Of a DNA stretch of 64,000 bases, positions 24,601 through 36,600 are shown piece after piece. The notes under the pieces were generated by a model. That model saw only the letters and a program-made list of their open reading frames with translations, had not been told where the DNA came from and did not search any database. The position numbers and the translations under genes were made by a program. The stretch comes from Chionis minor (taxonomy: Eukaryota > Chordata > Aves > Charadriiformes > Chionididae). Position 1 is the stretch's first letter. Each line of letters starts with the position of its first letter. The stretch is from positions 383,030 through 447,029 of the forward strand of contig VZSF01003935.1 of NCBI GenBank assembly GCA_013398295.1, in the 5' to 3' direction.

Positions 24601-27600
24601 TACGCTTCTCTGGGGACAGCATTAGCCCAAGTCTGCTTGCGTTCAAATCACGCTACAAAACACATTTCCCCTGCTAGTCACAGCATCTGAAGAAGGCGGC
24701 ATTGGAGAAGTGCAGTGCCTTGGCTGGGGTTACACCGAGCAGTTTCAATACAGGAAACGTGCACTTAGAAGTGTTTTCTCCCTTCCTCTAGCACACATCT
24801 GCCCACCCAAACACCTCACGGTAAAAAGATTTTACAGCAGCATCACGACCAAAAAAGAATCCTGCATCTCAGAACTGTTTTGAGTCTCATAAATAAAACG
24901 TTATTCAAGTGTGGTACAAAATGCTGCAGGCACTAGGAAGGCATCACAGGGTAAAGAAAACATGAAAGGATTAAACAATTACCCGTCCCTCTGACAGTGG
25001 CAAATACCCTATAATAGGAATTAAGGGGAAAGGATAAAAATAATTGTTCTTCCTAGAACATACAAAGAGTACCAGAGAAGGGAGATTTCCTTTCCCTCTG
25101 GACCACTAGCAGGGAACAATTTACATAGGCAGGTAGGGCTGTCCCAGACAGTGCGTGTCTGCTGCTGGACTTTAGTCCTCTCACTTGCTTTCAGGCACCT
25201 ACAAAAAACAACTACTCGTTTCTCAGTGAAACTTCCGGCAAGTGAAATCACCTCTCAGATCGCCGAGTTCCAAACTAGCACACACTATTTTTCACTGCCT
25301 CCCTTCTTCAATAACGTAAAATGTTTTTTTTCACATTATCTACAAAATAATGAAAGAAGGAAAGAGTTTAACCTACCATTTTGCTTTTTCCTTTAGCTTT
25401 GGCGGTTGAAAATTACTTTTTGACATTAAAAACAAAGCCCTAAAGGTAAAGGAAGAATAATATTAGCATATGGTTAAAAAATAACTGATTTCATTTCAAT
25501 ATCTACACACTTTAAAGAAATATTTTACAGCGAGAATCATACTGGTGAAACTGGATTATAGTCTATACTGAGTTAGGGGACAGACACAGTAAAGCTGTTG
25601 ATTTTCTTATCTTTAAATAAAATCTTTTTATTGCCATGCGTAGTCCAGTTAAACATAAGGCTACAGCTTCTCTAATGATTTACTACACCTGTTCTTAATC
25701 ACATTGTTGTTGACACTACGAAGTTTTTATAAAGACAAATAAATTCAATGATAATTGCAATTTTAAATTTAAAGCCTGTAGCTTCAGACTGATGTCTTAA
25801 AACCAGACACGGGGAGATGTTTGATGAAGAAATCCTGGTGTGAGTTGCTGGGTCTGAGCTATGCAGATTACACTGTCCGCACTGGGAGCGAGGGGAAGCA
25901 GCTCCCCAGGCAGCAGACCTCATCGGGTGAAGATCAAACATGGGCGGCTGAAGCTCCGCAAGCTCAATCGCTGTTATGCCGACGGCCCAGATATCGCAGA
26001 GCTGGTTGTATCCACCGTTCTTTTCCACCGCTGCAACTTCTGGGGCCATCCTTTAAAAGCAAAGGCATCGTTCAATGAGAGCACCAGCCGCTTCCGGATC
26101 AGCGCCTGCACACAGGAGGCACAAAGCACCTCCCAGAACCCTGGAGCAGAACCCCCAACCCCAAAAGAGTGTGAAAGTCAGGGAAAAGTCCCCCTCCCAA
26201 AACCAGGATGCCCAGTACTAGGGGAGCAGAGAAGCACACAGAGGGGACGTGTTTTGCCAGAGGTGATGGGCTGGACAGAAATGCTAGGAATAGAACCAGT
26301 CTCATGATTCCTGGTGAAATGCTTTAATGACCAGATAATCTTCCTGCCCTCAGTCCTCCTCCTCCAACAGGATAAAGAGGGCAGTGAACAATTAAAAGCC
26401 ATTGTCTGGATTAAGCTGTATGTAAGCGTTCAGTCTATACCAAGAATACCGCCCCAGGCAGCTCAACTGCACCACAGTAATGCCAGAAACCAACAGCAGT
26501 TAAATTTGCATCTATAATCCATCTTAAGATTTACAATGATACATTTGCATATTAACTGCTGTCTTCTACAGACATTAATTGGTAGAGATGATTAAAAGAG
26601 AGTTTAAAATCTGTTTTTCTTCGCAATTCTTTCTGCACAGAAATCAAAAAGGCATTGTTTAGTTTATTCACTGAAGAAGCTACTGAAAAACTCAAGGACT
26701 ATTAGGTATGGAGAAAAAGGGGAGAATGTTCTGCATTAATAAATAAATGTTGGAGAAACAGCAATCTTGCCTCAAATATCAGGCACCTTCTGTTACAGCA
26801 ACAGATCAGCTACAATCAGTGCTTCCCAGACTTTTACCCTTTGGGTATTTTACTTGGAAGAAAGGGAATTTATGCAATTGCTATAGATTAAAAAATATGA
26901 GTGTATACTTCAGTGTGCTTATTTTAGAATTCTTGGCATAAATACAGACTTAGCTTTGCATAGAATCATAGCAATCCAAGTAGTTTATTACCAGTAAGGG
27001 GTACCAATAAATGATTTCCTCTTCGCAATGGTGGCTGTTATTTTTGCTGCTACACCGAAGTCAGCTAGAAAACGAAATTATCATAGACTGAGACATCTCG
27101 TTTCAAGACCCGAATTCTACTCTAAGAGGTATCAGATTATGAAAGAACAATCACATTTCTCATCCAAATTAAAAATTAATTCAGCTTCAACAGTTAAAGA
27201 TGAATAATGAGATCAGCTAATGTCTTCACTGACATGACTTCAAATTGAAAAGATGAGTTCCTCCATACAGCTCACTCATAATCCTGTTCCTCTCCTAGCT
27301 ATTTTTCCATCTCACGATACACCAACCAAGCAACCTCACAAAAGGTAGTGGATATTCAATTTGATATTCAAGAGGAAAAACAGCATCACGCTTTGGAAAT
27401 GGTACTATTTCTGTGTTATTTATGGAGGAACTGTGGGGGGCCATCTGTTCTCATTTCTGGAGACTCTGTCTAGGAGACAATAATCCCTTGCTCTCAGAGC
27501 TGAAGATAATCAGGCGGTCCTGCAGAGCCAAAAATCATTTAAGTCCTTTTTATTTGCATGCCATTGGTAGTATGACAGCTGGAGTATAATTGCAGGGCAA

Positions 27601-30600
27601 ATCTAACTAGCTTAGCAGGCAAAAGGAAGGTATCGGTGCGTAACCCAAGCTTAATGCACTTAGTGGAAGCCTCTATGAGTTTCAAGGTTTTACCCTTTTT
27701 TTTTTTTTTCTTTTTCTTCGTTAAAAAGCCGTACTTGCCTACTACAGCACTCCTGCTTCACCACAGGGGAGTAAACGTGTTGCATCACACTGCTTTCCCA
27801 AAGAGCAGTCATGCAGCAAACGCACAACCGCCCTGATTCCAACACCGCCCACAGTAAGACAATGAGCATCCCATTCCTTCTCCCAGGATATCTCCTCCCT
27901 ACTTCTTGCAGAGCCCTAACCACATGTGGACTTCTGTGAAGTGAGGCAGCAGACAGGCAGATCATAGAATCATAGAATCACTTGGGTTGGAAGAGACCTT
28001 CAAGATCATCGAGTCCAACCATAAACCTATGCCAAAACCACCCCTAACCCATGTCCCTCAGCACCACGTCTGCCCGGCTTTTAAATACCTCCAGGGACGG
28101 CGATTCCACCACCTCCCAGATGGGGGGATTTGAAGGCAGCAGACTCAGATAACAAGAGGTTCAGCCTGTTTGTGCTGCCCTAAACGCAAAGCGTCACTGG
28201 AGGAAGGCAGTACTACAGATCTCCTCCGAATTTTCATCTGTAGACCCCAGAGCGCTTGCAAAGGAGGAGCATTTCCTCTTCTCCACATGCGTGGAAATGC
28301 CCAGTGTCATACACAGGGATACAGGCACAGCCAGGATTGCAGCCCGCCATTTCCACAGGCTGCCAGGCTCAGGAGACGCTGTTCCACACAGCGGATCCTT
28401 GGAGGCTCCGAGGAAGAACTGCCATTCCGGCTAGGAACAAACACGTCGATATCCAGGTAACCCCCACCTGGCAAATTCCAGGGAAACCCGGGAGGCTTCA
28501 AGGCTTGTTGAAATTGACTGTAACTTCTTGATAGAATACAAAACTTCTCAGCTGGTATGTACACAAGCCCATGGATACACACTTTCTATCATCAGTTGTA
28601 ACCCCAAATAAGAACAAGAACACCCTATAGCGCATCCTTCACACCACTGAGAACAGTATCTAATAAACTGACTGCAACAACACAGGAGATCTGCTGTATC
28701 ACGCTTCATCTTTTGTAGCAAGCTCAATCTTTGCTGTGCATGTGCTGCTCAATACAAGACAAAGCCTTACAAAAGCTGAATATTCTTCTTGGGAGGCACG
28801 GTCTCTACATTCTAGTTATTTTTTTATTTTAATGGAATGATAAAAGGCAACTTGCTAAATCAAAGTATCCCAGCTGGTACTGTAGCTTTTGACTGATGAA
28901 ATTAAGATGTTCCCATTTGCTTTCTGTCTTACTATCAAATTCAGGCGACTTACCTAATTTGACATCTCCGTGGTCTGTTAGTAGAATATTTGCACCCTAA
29001 AACATAATAAATAGAAAGTTAAAGCGCTTGATCAGGAATATTTTTCTGCACCAGAAAGTTTAAAATAAGTTTCTCAAAGTTCCAAGTTACCTTGATATCT
29101 CTATGCATTTTGCCCTTCATATGCAAATAAGCAAGACCCTGGAAATAAAAAGAGACACAACGCTTCAATTTGCCATTTGTTAATATACTATAAAGCCAGT
29201 CCCGTTTAATAAATTTAAATCACTCAATGTATTTTATTTGAAAGTGGAGAAATTTGAGGTTTGCAAATAGGAGGTATGCTGGATTCTGTTCCTCATCTCT
29301 CCCAGCTCCAGTCAATACACGCGAAGACTTGCTGACGCCATCCTCAGTGTAACGTTTTACACAGATGCAAGTGTATTTTCAAAACAAACCTCAAGATACA
29401 TCACCTTTTCCCTTTACTAAAATTAACTATATTTTTGAAGGTTTCAACAAGCAGGTGCTTAGCCTTTAAGCTGCCCTTCCAGCAATACAAGTCCCTGCAG
29501 TGAGAAATCAGGAACAGAACCGTCAAGCGGATTAGCTGACGGGTCTACACCCCTGCCTCCGGCACCGACCAGTTCAGCCACTGCTTCAGGGAAAGGTGTG
29601 TGTCCCCATGATTCTCTCACGAAACTATTCAGGGATCCGGAGAGTGGGGAAAGAAAAGTTCTTTTTAGAAACAAGCTGCCTGCATCATCTTACCTTGCAT
29701 TTCTAGTTATTAGCAATTACAAAATGAAAGAGAATTTTACAAGATGAAAGAGAATTTCATCTGGTTGCAGTATTTTTTTCCTCTACAAATTATTAGGATT
29801 TACCACCACAGATCAAGTAGACAGTTTAAAATGTGCCTTTTTTTTCCCCCCCACCCATTACTCAGCTACTTACCCTTGCTTACTAGGTATTAGCTGTTTT
29901 CTGCAGTGAGATTCAAAGATCTGTCCTAAACAACCGCGCTGAATCACCGTGTTAGAACAATGGATGAAAACAGCCCAGACAACACGGTGCTCACAACATG
30001 GGCAGGTCTGTCTGCCTGTTTCCCTGAAACCAACCGGCTCACGGAAGAAACAGGAGCAGGACTGAGGTTCAGTATTTTGGTCCTACAGTGGGATTCAGAG
30101 AGATGTCTGCTCTCCTGTAAACTCCTTTGCAAATTACAGCACAGAAGCAGCACTGCTCCGACAATGATTTTAAGCAAATATTTGCACTACATTTCCAGAG
30201 TTTCCTGCTGATTTTTATTTACAACATGGAAACTAACAGATGAACCCTGGTTAATGGGTGTCAGCTAGATTCCCAGTGCTTACAAAGGTAAGTGATGGTA
30301 CTGCAGTGCATTTGGGAATCATCTTCTCGATCTACTTGCTATACACGGAGCAAACACTTTACCATACACCTGCAGAAGTACAGTACCTGTAACGTTTCTC
30401 TGCACACATATGCAATCTGTAACTCTGACAGAGGTCCTGTTACTGAAAACAAAGATTAAAAAGTGTGTAAATCTACAATACACAACACTGGGAAGCAGCC
30501 CAAAAGTGGTATCTCCATGCAAAAGTCAAAAGATCAATTTTACATGAACTGTATTTTTACACTGAGCTGAAAAGAGGGTTTTGTTTGCTTGTTTTACAGA

Positions 30601-33600
30601 AAGGCTTTCTGTAAAAAAAGCCCCAGCCCAATAACAGAAGACAATACCCACAGTGAGAAGAAAACCTGTTTTCACAGAAATCTAATTATCATTTTACGAG
30701 TGATTTCATAGTAATGTAATATCCCATATTCTGAGGAAGGTAAAAACCAATAAAGGTGACTTCTGCTCATTTTTTAATATTAGAAATGGCAATGTTCTAT
30801 ACTAGGGGCCTATGGGACTTCGCATTGTTTTAAAGCTATTTGTACTAACTGGCTGAAAAATAAAGCAGAAAGACCTCTGTTATTCAAAACCTCCACGTTA
30901 TCATTTAAAGGCAGAGCAAGTCCCCAGACTGCTTTTCCAGCAACTCCAATAAATCCTTCTACAGAATCAACAACTCTAGATGAAACCTCAGAGGGGAAAA
31001 TAATAATAATAAGAGCGGTACGGTATTGCACGGGAGCAGGAACAAGAGTAATTTTTACCCTTTAAAGATCAAATTTTGAGATTTCCCAGTGAACACTGCT
31101 TCCGCACACCATGCACAGTCTCCATATTCAATCAGGGTGATTTCTAGTTGTGAACGCTTATAAAGCTCTTTTTTCCGCCTGTTCAGCAAGCAGGTACCTG
31201 CTGCTGCATGTGGCATTCAGAGACAGGGGCTGAGAGGAGCCCAGACCTGGTGGCCAACAGGATGCCCATGAGCCAGCAATGTGTCCTTGTGGCCAAGAAG
31301 GCCAATGGCATCCTGGGGCGCATCAAGAGGAGCGTGGCCAGCAGGTGGAGGGGGGTCATCCTGCCCCTCTGCTCTGCCCTGGGGAGACCACAACTCGAGT
31401 CCTGTGTCCAGTTCTGGGCTCCCCAGTTTAAGAAAGACAGGGAAGAGGGTGCTGGAGAGGGTGCAGCGAAGGGCCACGAAGATGATGAGGGGGCTGGAGC
31501 ATCTTTCCTATGAGGAAAGGCTGAGGGAGTTGGGTCTTTTTAGTCTAGAGAAGAGAAGACTGAGGGGGATCTCATCAATGTTTACAAATACTTCAAGGGA
31601 GGGGGCCAGGAGAAAGGGTCAGTCTTTTTTCAGTGGTGCCCAGTGACAGGACAAGGGGCAATGGGTATAAAACTGAATATAAGAAGTTCCATCTGAACAC
31701 GAGGAGGAACTTCTTTCCTTTGAGGGTGGCAGAGCCCTGGCACAGGCTGCCCAGAGAGGTGGTGGAGTCTCCCACTCTGGAGACATGCCCAACCTGCCTG
31801 GACGCCATCCTGTGCTACCTGCTGTAGGTGGACCTGCTCTGGCAGGGGGTTGGAGGAGATGATCTCTAGAGGTCCCTGCCAACCCTTAACTTTCTGTGAT
31901 GCTGTGAGAGCCAGGCGAGCTCCCAGTGTACAGCCACTGCAGCTACTGAAGAGCCCTCCGCCTGGAATAACTCGAGCTCTTTGGGTCAGTCCCCTAAGTA
32001 TCTATAGAGAAAAAGAAATGGTGTGATGATTAAAAAATAAAGCGTGTTCCACCCTAGAATGACAGAGTATTAGCCCGAAAACGATAGTCATCGTATTTGA
32101 GAAGTGCTCTCAACAAAATCTGTTGACTGTAGCTAAAAAACACTGTTTGTGCCCTAAGAAAAAATATGCTCAGTGCCCAGCCGGTACCAACCATTCCCTA
32201 TTAGTTTGCTTATTATTTATTCTTCTCTGCAGAAAGCTTCCCAAAGGTACAAATGTTCTAATAAGTTGCAAAGTACCGTGGTAAATATCTTGGAGGGATC
32301 CTCCACCGCAGTATTCCATGCATATCCACAGCTTTTCACGGCTATCAAGAGAAAGTTAAAACACAGGCATCAGAAGCCGATTGATCTGTATACACAACAG
32401 TTAATCACGATTATCTAAATGATTTTCTATTGGTCTTGATCACCCTTTGTTAAAAATACATGCTCTGAAACGTGACTAGCAGTTACATCTTTTACGTGTT
32501 ATCGATACCCTCAATATAAATTCTCAACGGAATGAAAATTTTATGCCAAAGTCACTGAACAAGCCTTTAAGTGTTATCAGACCTAGAAGATGTTGCATTA
32601 ACCTTCTAACTGCAATAAAGAGCGTGTGGAAGAAACACCTGAGGTTTACCTGCTATCAGCCAGATTACATTACATATCACACTGAGCTCAGTTTCAATCT
32701 TAAATTGAAATTGCCTCATTATATCTAAAAAACTCTTCGTGGCCTCCAAAAGGGGTATTGGGGATTTAGAAATGTAGCTCTTTTTTCCATTTGAAATCCA
32801 TTTGGGCTGAACAGATCACTCAAAAAATGCAGCCCTCCAAGAAATCTGAAGATGAAGCCTTGTAGAAAAAGACCAAGCAGGCGAAGCGGGGATATATGAT
32901 CCCACAGAGCCAATTGATAAATGGCAGAGTTCCACAGACACGGAAAATATTCCCCCATTTTCTGTATAACATTTAACGTGTGCACTTGAAGATGCAGCCA
33001 GCTGGCATCACCTTGCTTCTGCCTCTCAGTACGTTGCATCTGTTACACCCGAATTATGAAAAATGTTATTACCAGCAGCTCAGATTTAGCGTTTTGCTCT
33101 TACAGCTCACTGGCTATACTTCCACAGCACACAAGACTACCATTAAACAAAATATCTAAAGGCAATTCTGCTTTACATAGATAATGAGCTAGTTTTATAT
33201 TAGAACTGATAGACATTTAAAACCTTCCCTGCAAGTGAATAGGATTGGCTATGTTGCAAGAGACTGTAGGGGAAAAGTTTCTTTCTGTTCCTAGTGATAA
33301 AAATATTCCAGCCTTTTGGCCAGCAGAGAAAACAAAGTATTAGTCACTTTTTTTTTTTTTTTTTTGCCAAAGGGAATTCAACCTAGAGAAGAATATTGAG
33401 AGAGGATGTAAGTACTAAACCAGACTGAGCACTGTCTTGCGAAAGACCCAGCAGAAATGCAGGTATAAAAAGTGGGGTTTACCTGAGATAGCTCCCAAAA
33501 TAGGCGACTATGTTGCAATGTTTGCATTCTTTAACCATATAGATTTCTTGCTGTATCAATGAGAAGTCATCTCCTGAAAAACAGGAAGCAGCCACAGTTA

Positions 33601-36600
33601 TGTCACAGTAAACTGCACATTCAAAGAGATCTGAAAGTGTGCACGTAACTCGTAAAAACAAGCCACGGGCCTGGATAATTGCTATGCCCTTCAGCAGGGT
33701 TTTCCAGCACGCCAGCCTGTTCCGCAAGGGTTATGTCCATATGCCATCCTTTCTGTCCGTGTTCTTCAGTACAGGCTTTGCACGAGGCACAAATACTTCT
33801 CGATCACCAACAGAGAAGGGCTGGCCCGAACACAATCCACCAGTTAAGACAGCTCAGCACGCACCGAGAGGGCTGTGAAAAAGCAGCAAAGGGATCCCAG
33901 GGAGAGAGGGGAGCACGGGAGAAAACTCTGGAGCAGCCCCGGGCAGCCACTGGACAGCCCCAGCTGGAGCGGATCCAGCTTCACCAGAACACGATGCTCG
34001 CAGCACAAGGGTCCCAGCGACGGAAGGGGAAAAAAAGAAAAATCGCTGCAACCTAATTGCAGAGTCCCCTGCCTGAAACGAGAAGAGATCGCACACCGTA
34101 GGCTCTTTATTAAAAGTATTTCGTTTCAAAACGACTCTGACGGAGCATATGGGCCGCACGCCCACTCAGCCACTGCTGACTCAGAAGAGAAGCAGAGTCC
34201 TCAACACAGACTTGCCTTTTTGGAGGGCATTTTTGGATGAGGACAGCTACATAAGCCCATTTGCACATTCTAAATATCCTTTGCAAAAAATAAAATTAAA
34301 AAAAAAAAAAAATAGTTCTACTGAAAAACATATTATCACCAGAGCAATCGCCTGGCACGTTTCTGCCACTGTAATTTAAAAGGATAAAAGGTGTCATAAA
34401 TTTAAAGAAATAGGAATATACTAATTTCATAGACGCAATGAAGCAAAATAAAATATCTGAGAGCTAGGAAAAACACTGCTATATTTTTATTAAGTCACAC
34501 TAAGAAAATTTCCGAGCAGAGGATGTTCTCCCCAGAATCCAGAACTCAAACCTCGCAGCTCTGCCTCCCTGGAGCTCGGGGCAGGCTGACGGCCAGCCCA
34601 GCGCCGGGGCTGCCACGGAAGCGTGGATCAGCCTGAACCCCAGCACTGACACACCGAGTAACACCGGCACAGCCCGACGACCTCCCTCTGAAGAGCAACA
34701 GCGCAAAAATCAGCCTATGAGGCTACCCTGGACGCGTACCTGCTTTGTGACCAGGCAGACAAATACATTATTACCTTTGTTCTTCCTTTGGCATGAACAA
34801 AACTTCTTGCAAGACGTGAAAGACTTAAATTTAGATAAAGGATTTAGATAAAAATCACAGAATCACAGAATCACCTAGGTTGGAAGAGACCTTTAAGATC
34901 ATTGAGCCCAACCATCAACCCAACCCTGCCAAACCCACCACTAAATGCTATGAAGGGCTACGGAGATGATTACGGGTCCGGAATATTTTTCTTATGAGGA
35001 AAGGCTGAGGGAGTTGGGTCTCTTCAGTCTGGAGAAGAGCAGACTGACGGGGGATCTCATCAATGCTCAGCAATACCTAAAGGGAGGGTGCTGGGAGGTT
35101 GGGACCAGTCTTTTTTCAGTGGTGCCCAGTGACAGGACAGGAGCCAACAGGCACAAACTTGATCATAGGAAGTTCCACCTGAACACGAGGAGGAACTTCT
35201 TTCCTTTGGGGGTGGCAGAGCCCTGGCACAGGCTGCCCAGAGAGGTGGTGGAGTCTCCCACTCTGGAGACATTCCCAACCCGCCTGGACGCCATCCTGTG
35301 CCACCTGCTCTGGGCGACCCTGCTCTGGCAGGGGGGTTGGACTGGGTGATCATCTCCAGAGGCCCCTTCCAACCCCGGGGATTCTGTGAAACCACGTCCC
35401 TCAGCACCACGTCTACCCATCTTTTAAATACCTCCAGGGTATTCAAATGCTGCTCCAGACAATGTGGTAGCTACCACGCTGTCTCAAGGCAAAAATCGCT
35501 TTCCAGGCTTACTTTTGTTAAAGTATCACTAGTAAAAAATTATTTCCTACTGTCAAAGTCAGGGATGTGCAACCCAGGAAACACGTACTGTTTTGTACCT
35601 GCTCCCCTTAATTTATACGCTTTTGACAAGTCCAAGAGGTTTCAAACACTGCTGGCAGTTCTCTTCACATGTTTATTTAACAAAGTAGCTGCGTAGCTAA
35701 TGAGTTTTAATAACCTCCTTTAAAACAGATGCTTTTATTTGTTATGCTTTGAAGCAACTTCCCTGAGCCAACGACGTCACCGGTGCCAGCAGGACCCACA
35801 GCAGCCGGTACTGATGTGTGGCCCCACGGCATCTCCTGGCCCTCTGGACACCCTGGATCTCCATCCACACGCTGCTACGTAGTGGCTGTTTACAGATACA
35901 ACCAAAGAAGTGCCAATTTGGTATAACGATTTCCAAATGAACACAGCCTTTACGTCTCAATGATGACCAGTCTTGTACTTAAGAAAATAACTATGAAATA
36001 CAAAAATAGAAAGGAACACACTCATATGAGCAGATCCCTGACTGATTTCAGTAAATCCTCAAGGGCTTCTTGAACTTGAATCATACAGAGAAACACTTCA
36101 CTGGGGCAGGAAAACATTAGTAGAAGAGTTTCAAATGTCAAGAGTCTTTTTTTTTTTAAACATAAGTAGTATTTTTTTAATAATAAAAAAAAAAAAAGGC
36201 AACACAATTTCCACAAACTTAGCACAGCTTTCACATTGTGCTTGCTTTACGGGTTACCTTTCAGCCACAACTTTGTTTGAATCCATGCACCTTGCCTATA
36301 AATGATTACTGAGAACAAAGGATTTTTGAGTTTGAATCAGATGGATTCACTCCTCCCCTTTCTCTGACAAACTTCCTGCGGGACATTGTTGAATGCTCCC
36401 AGATAAGTAACTGGAGCATTTTAAAACTACCGAAGTTTTTCAAGAAAGTCAAATCAAGTCAAAAGCCTCCCACCCCACACCGAAGAAGGTACTGCCTTTC
36501 TCTAATGTCACTAGCTGTCCGTGAGTACCGAATGCCAAATAAAATGCCCTCTTCTTAAACCGCCATCTTCAAATCAAAGAATCTTTGGTACGTCAGAAGC

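Larger units (their letters stand above)
22894..25376 (-). other. MAP4K5 introns around the 23234 and 23975 exons
   Basis: Introns 22894-23233, 23348-23974 and 24057-25376. The only repeat is a 14-bp-period duplication of ctctaaaaatgg at 23115-23140. Otherwise unique. Confidence 0.7.
25440..28953 (-). other. MAP4K5 introns 25440-25918, 26051-26991, 27065-28953
   Basis: The last of these holds a poly-T run near 27693-27709 and a minus-strand CR1 fragment (27961-28118). The rest is unique. Confidence 0.7.
29139..32276 (-). other. MAP4K5 introns 29139-30386 and 30443-32276
   Basis: Contains a 20-bp tandem duplication (29721-29760), an (aat)n run near 31001-31014 and a 0.7 kb plus-strand CR1 (31210-31906). 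Confidence 0.75.

Noticed and set aside
31208..31646. ORFs of 101 and 121 residues
   Set aside because: They read the CR1 LINE at 31210-31906 and are remnants or shadow frames.
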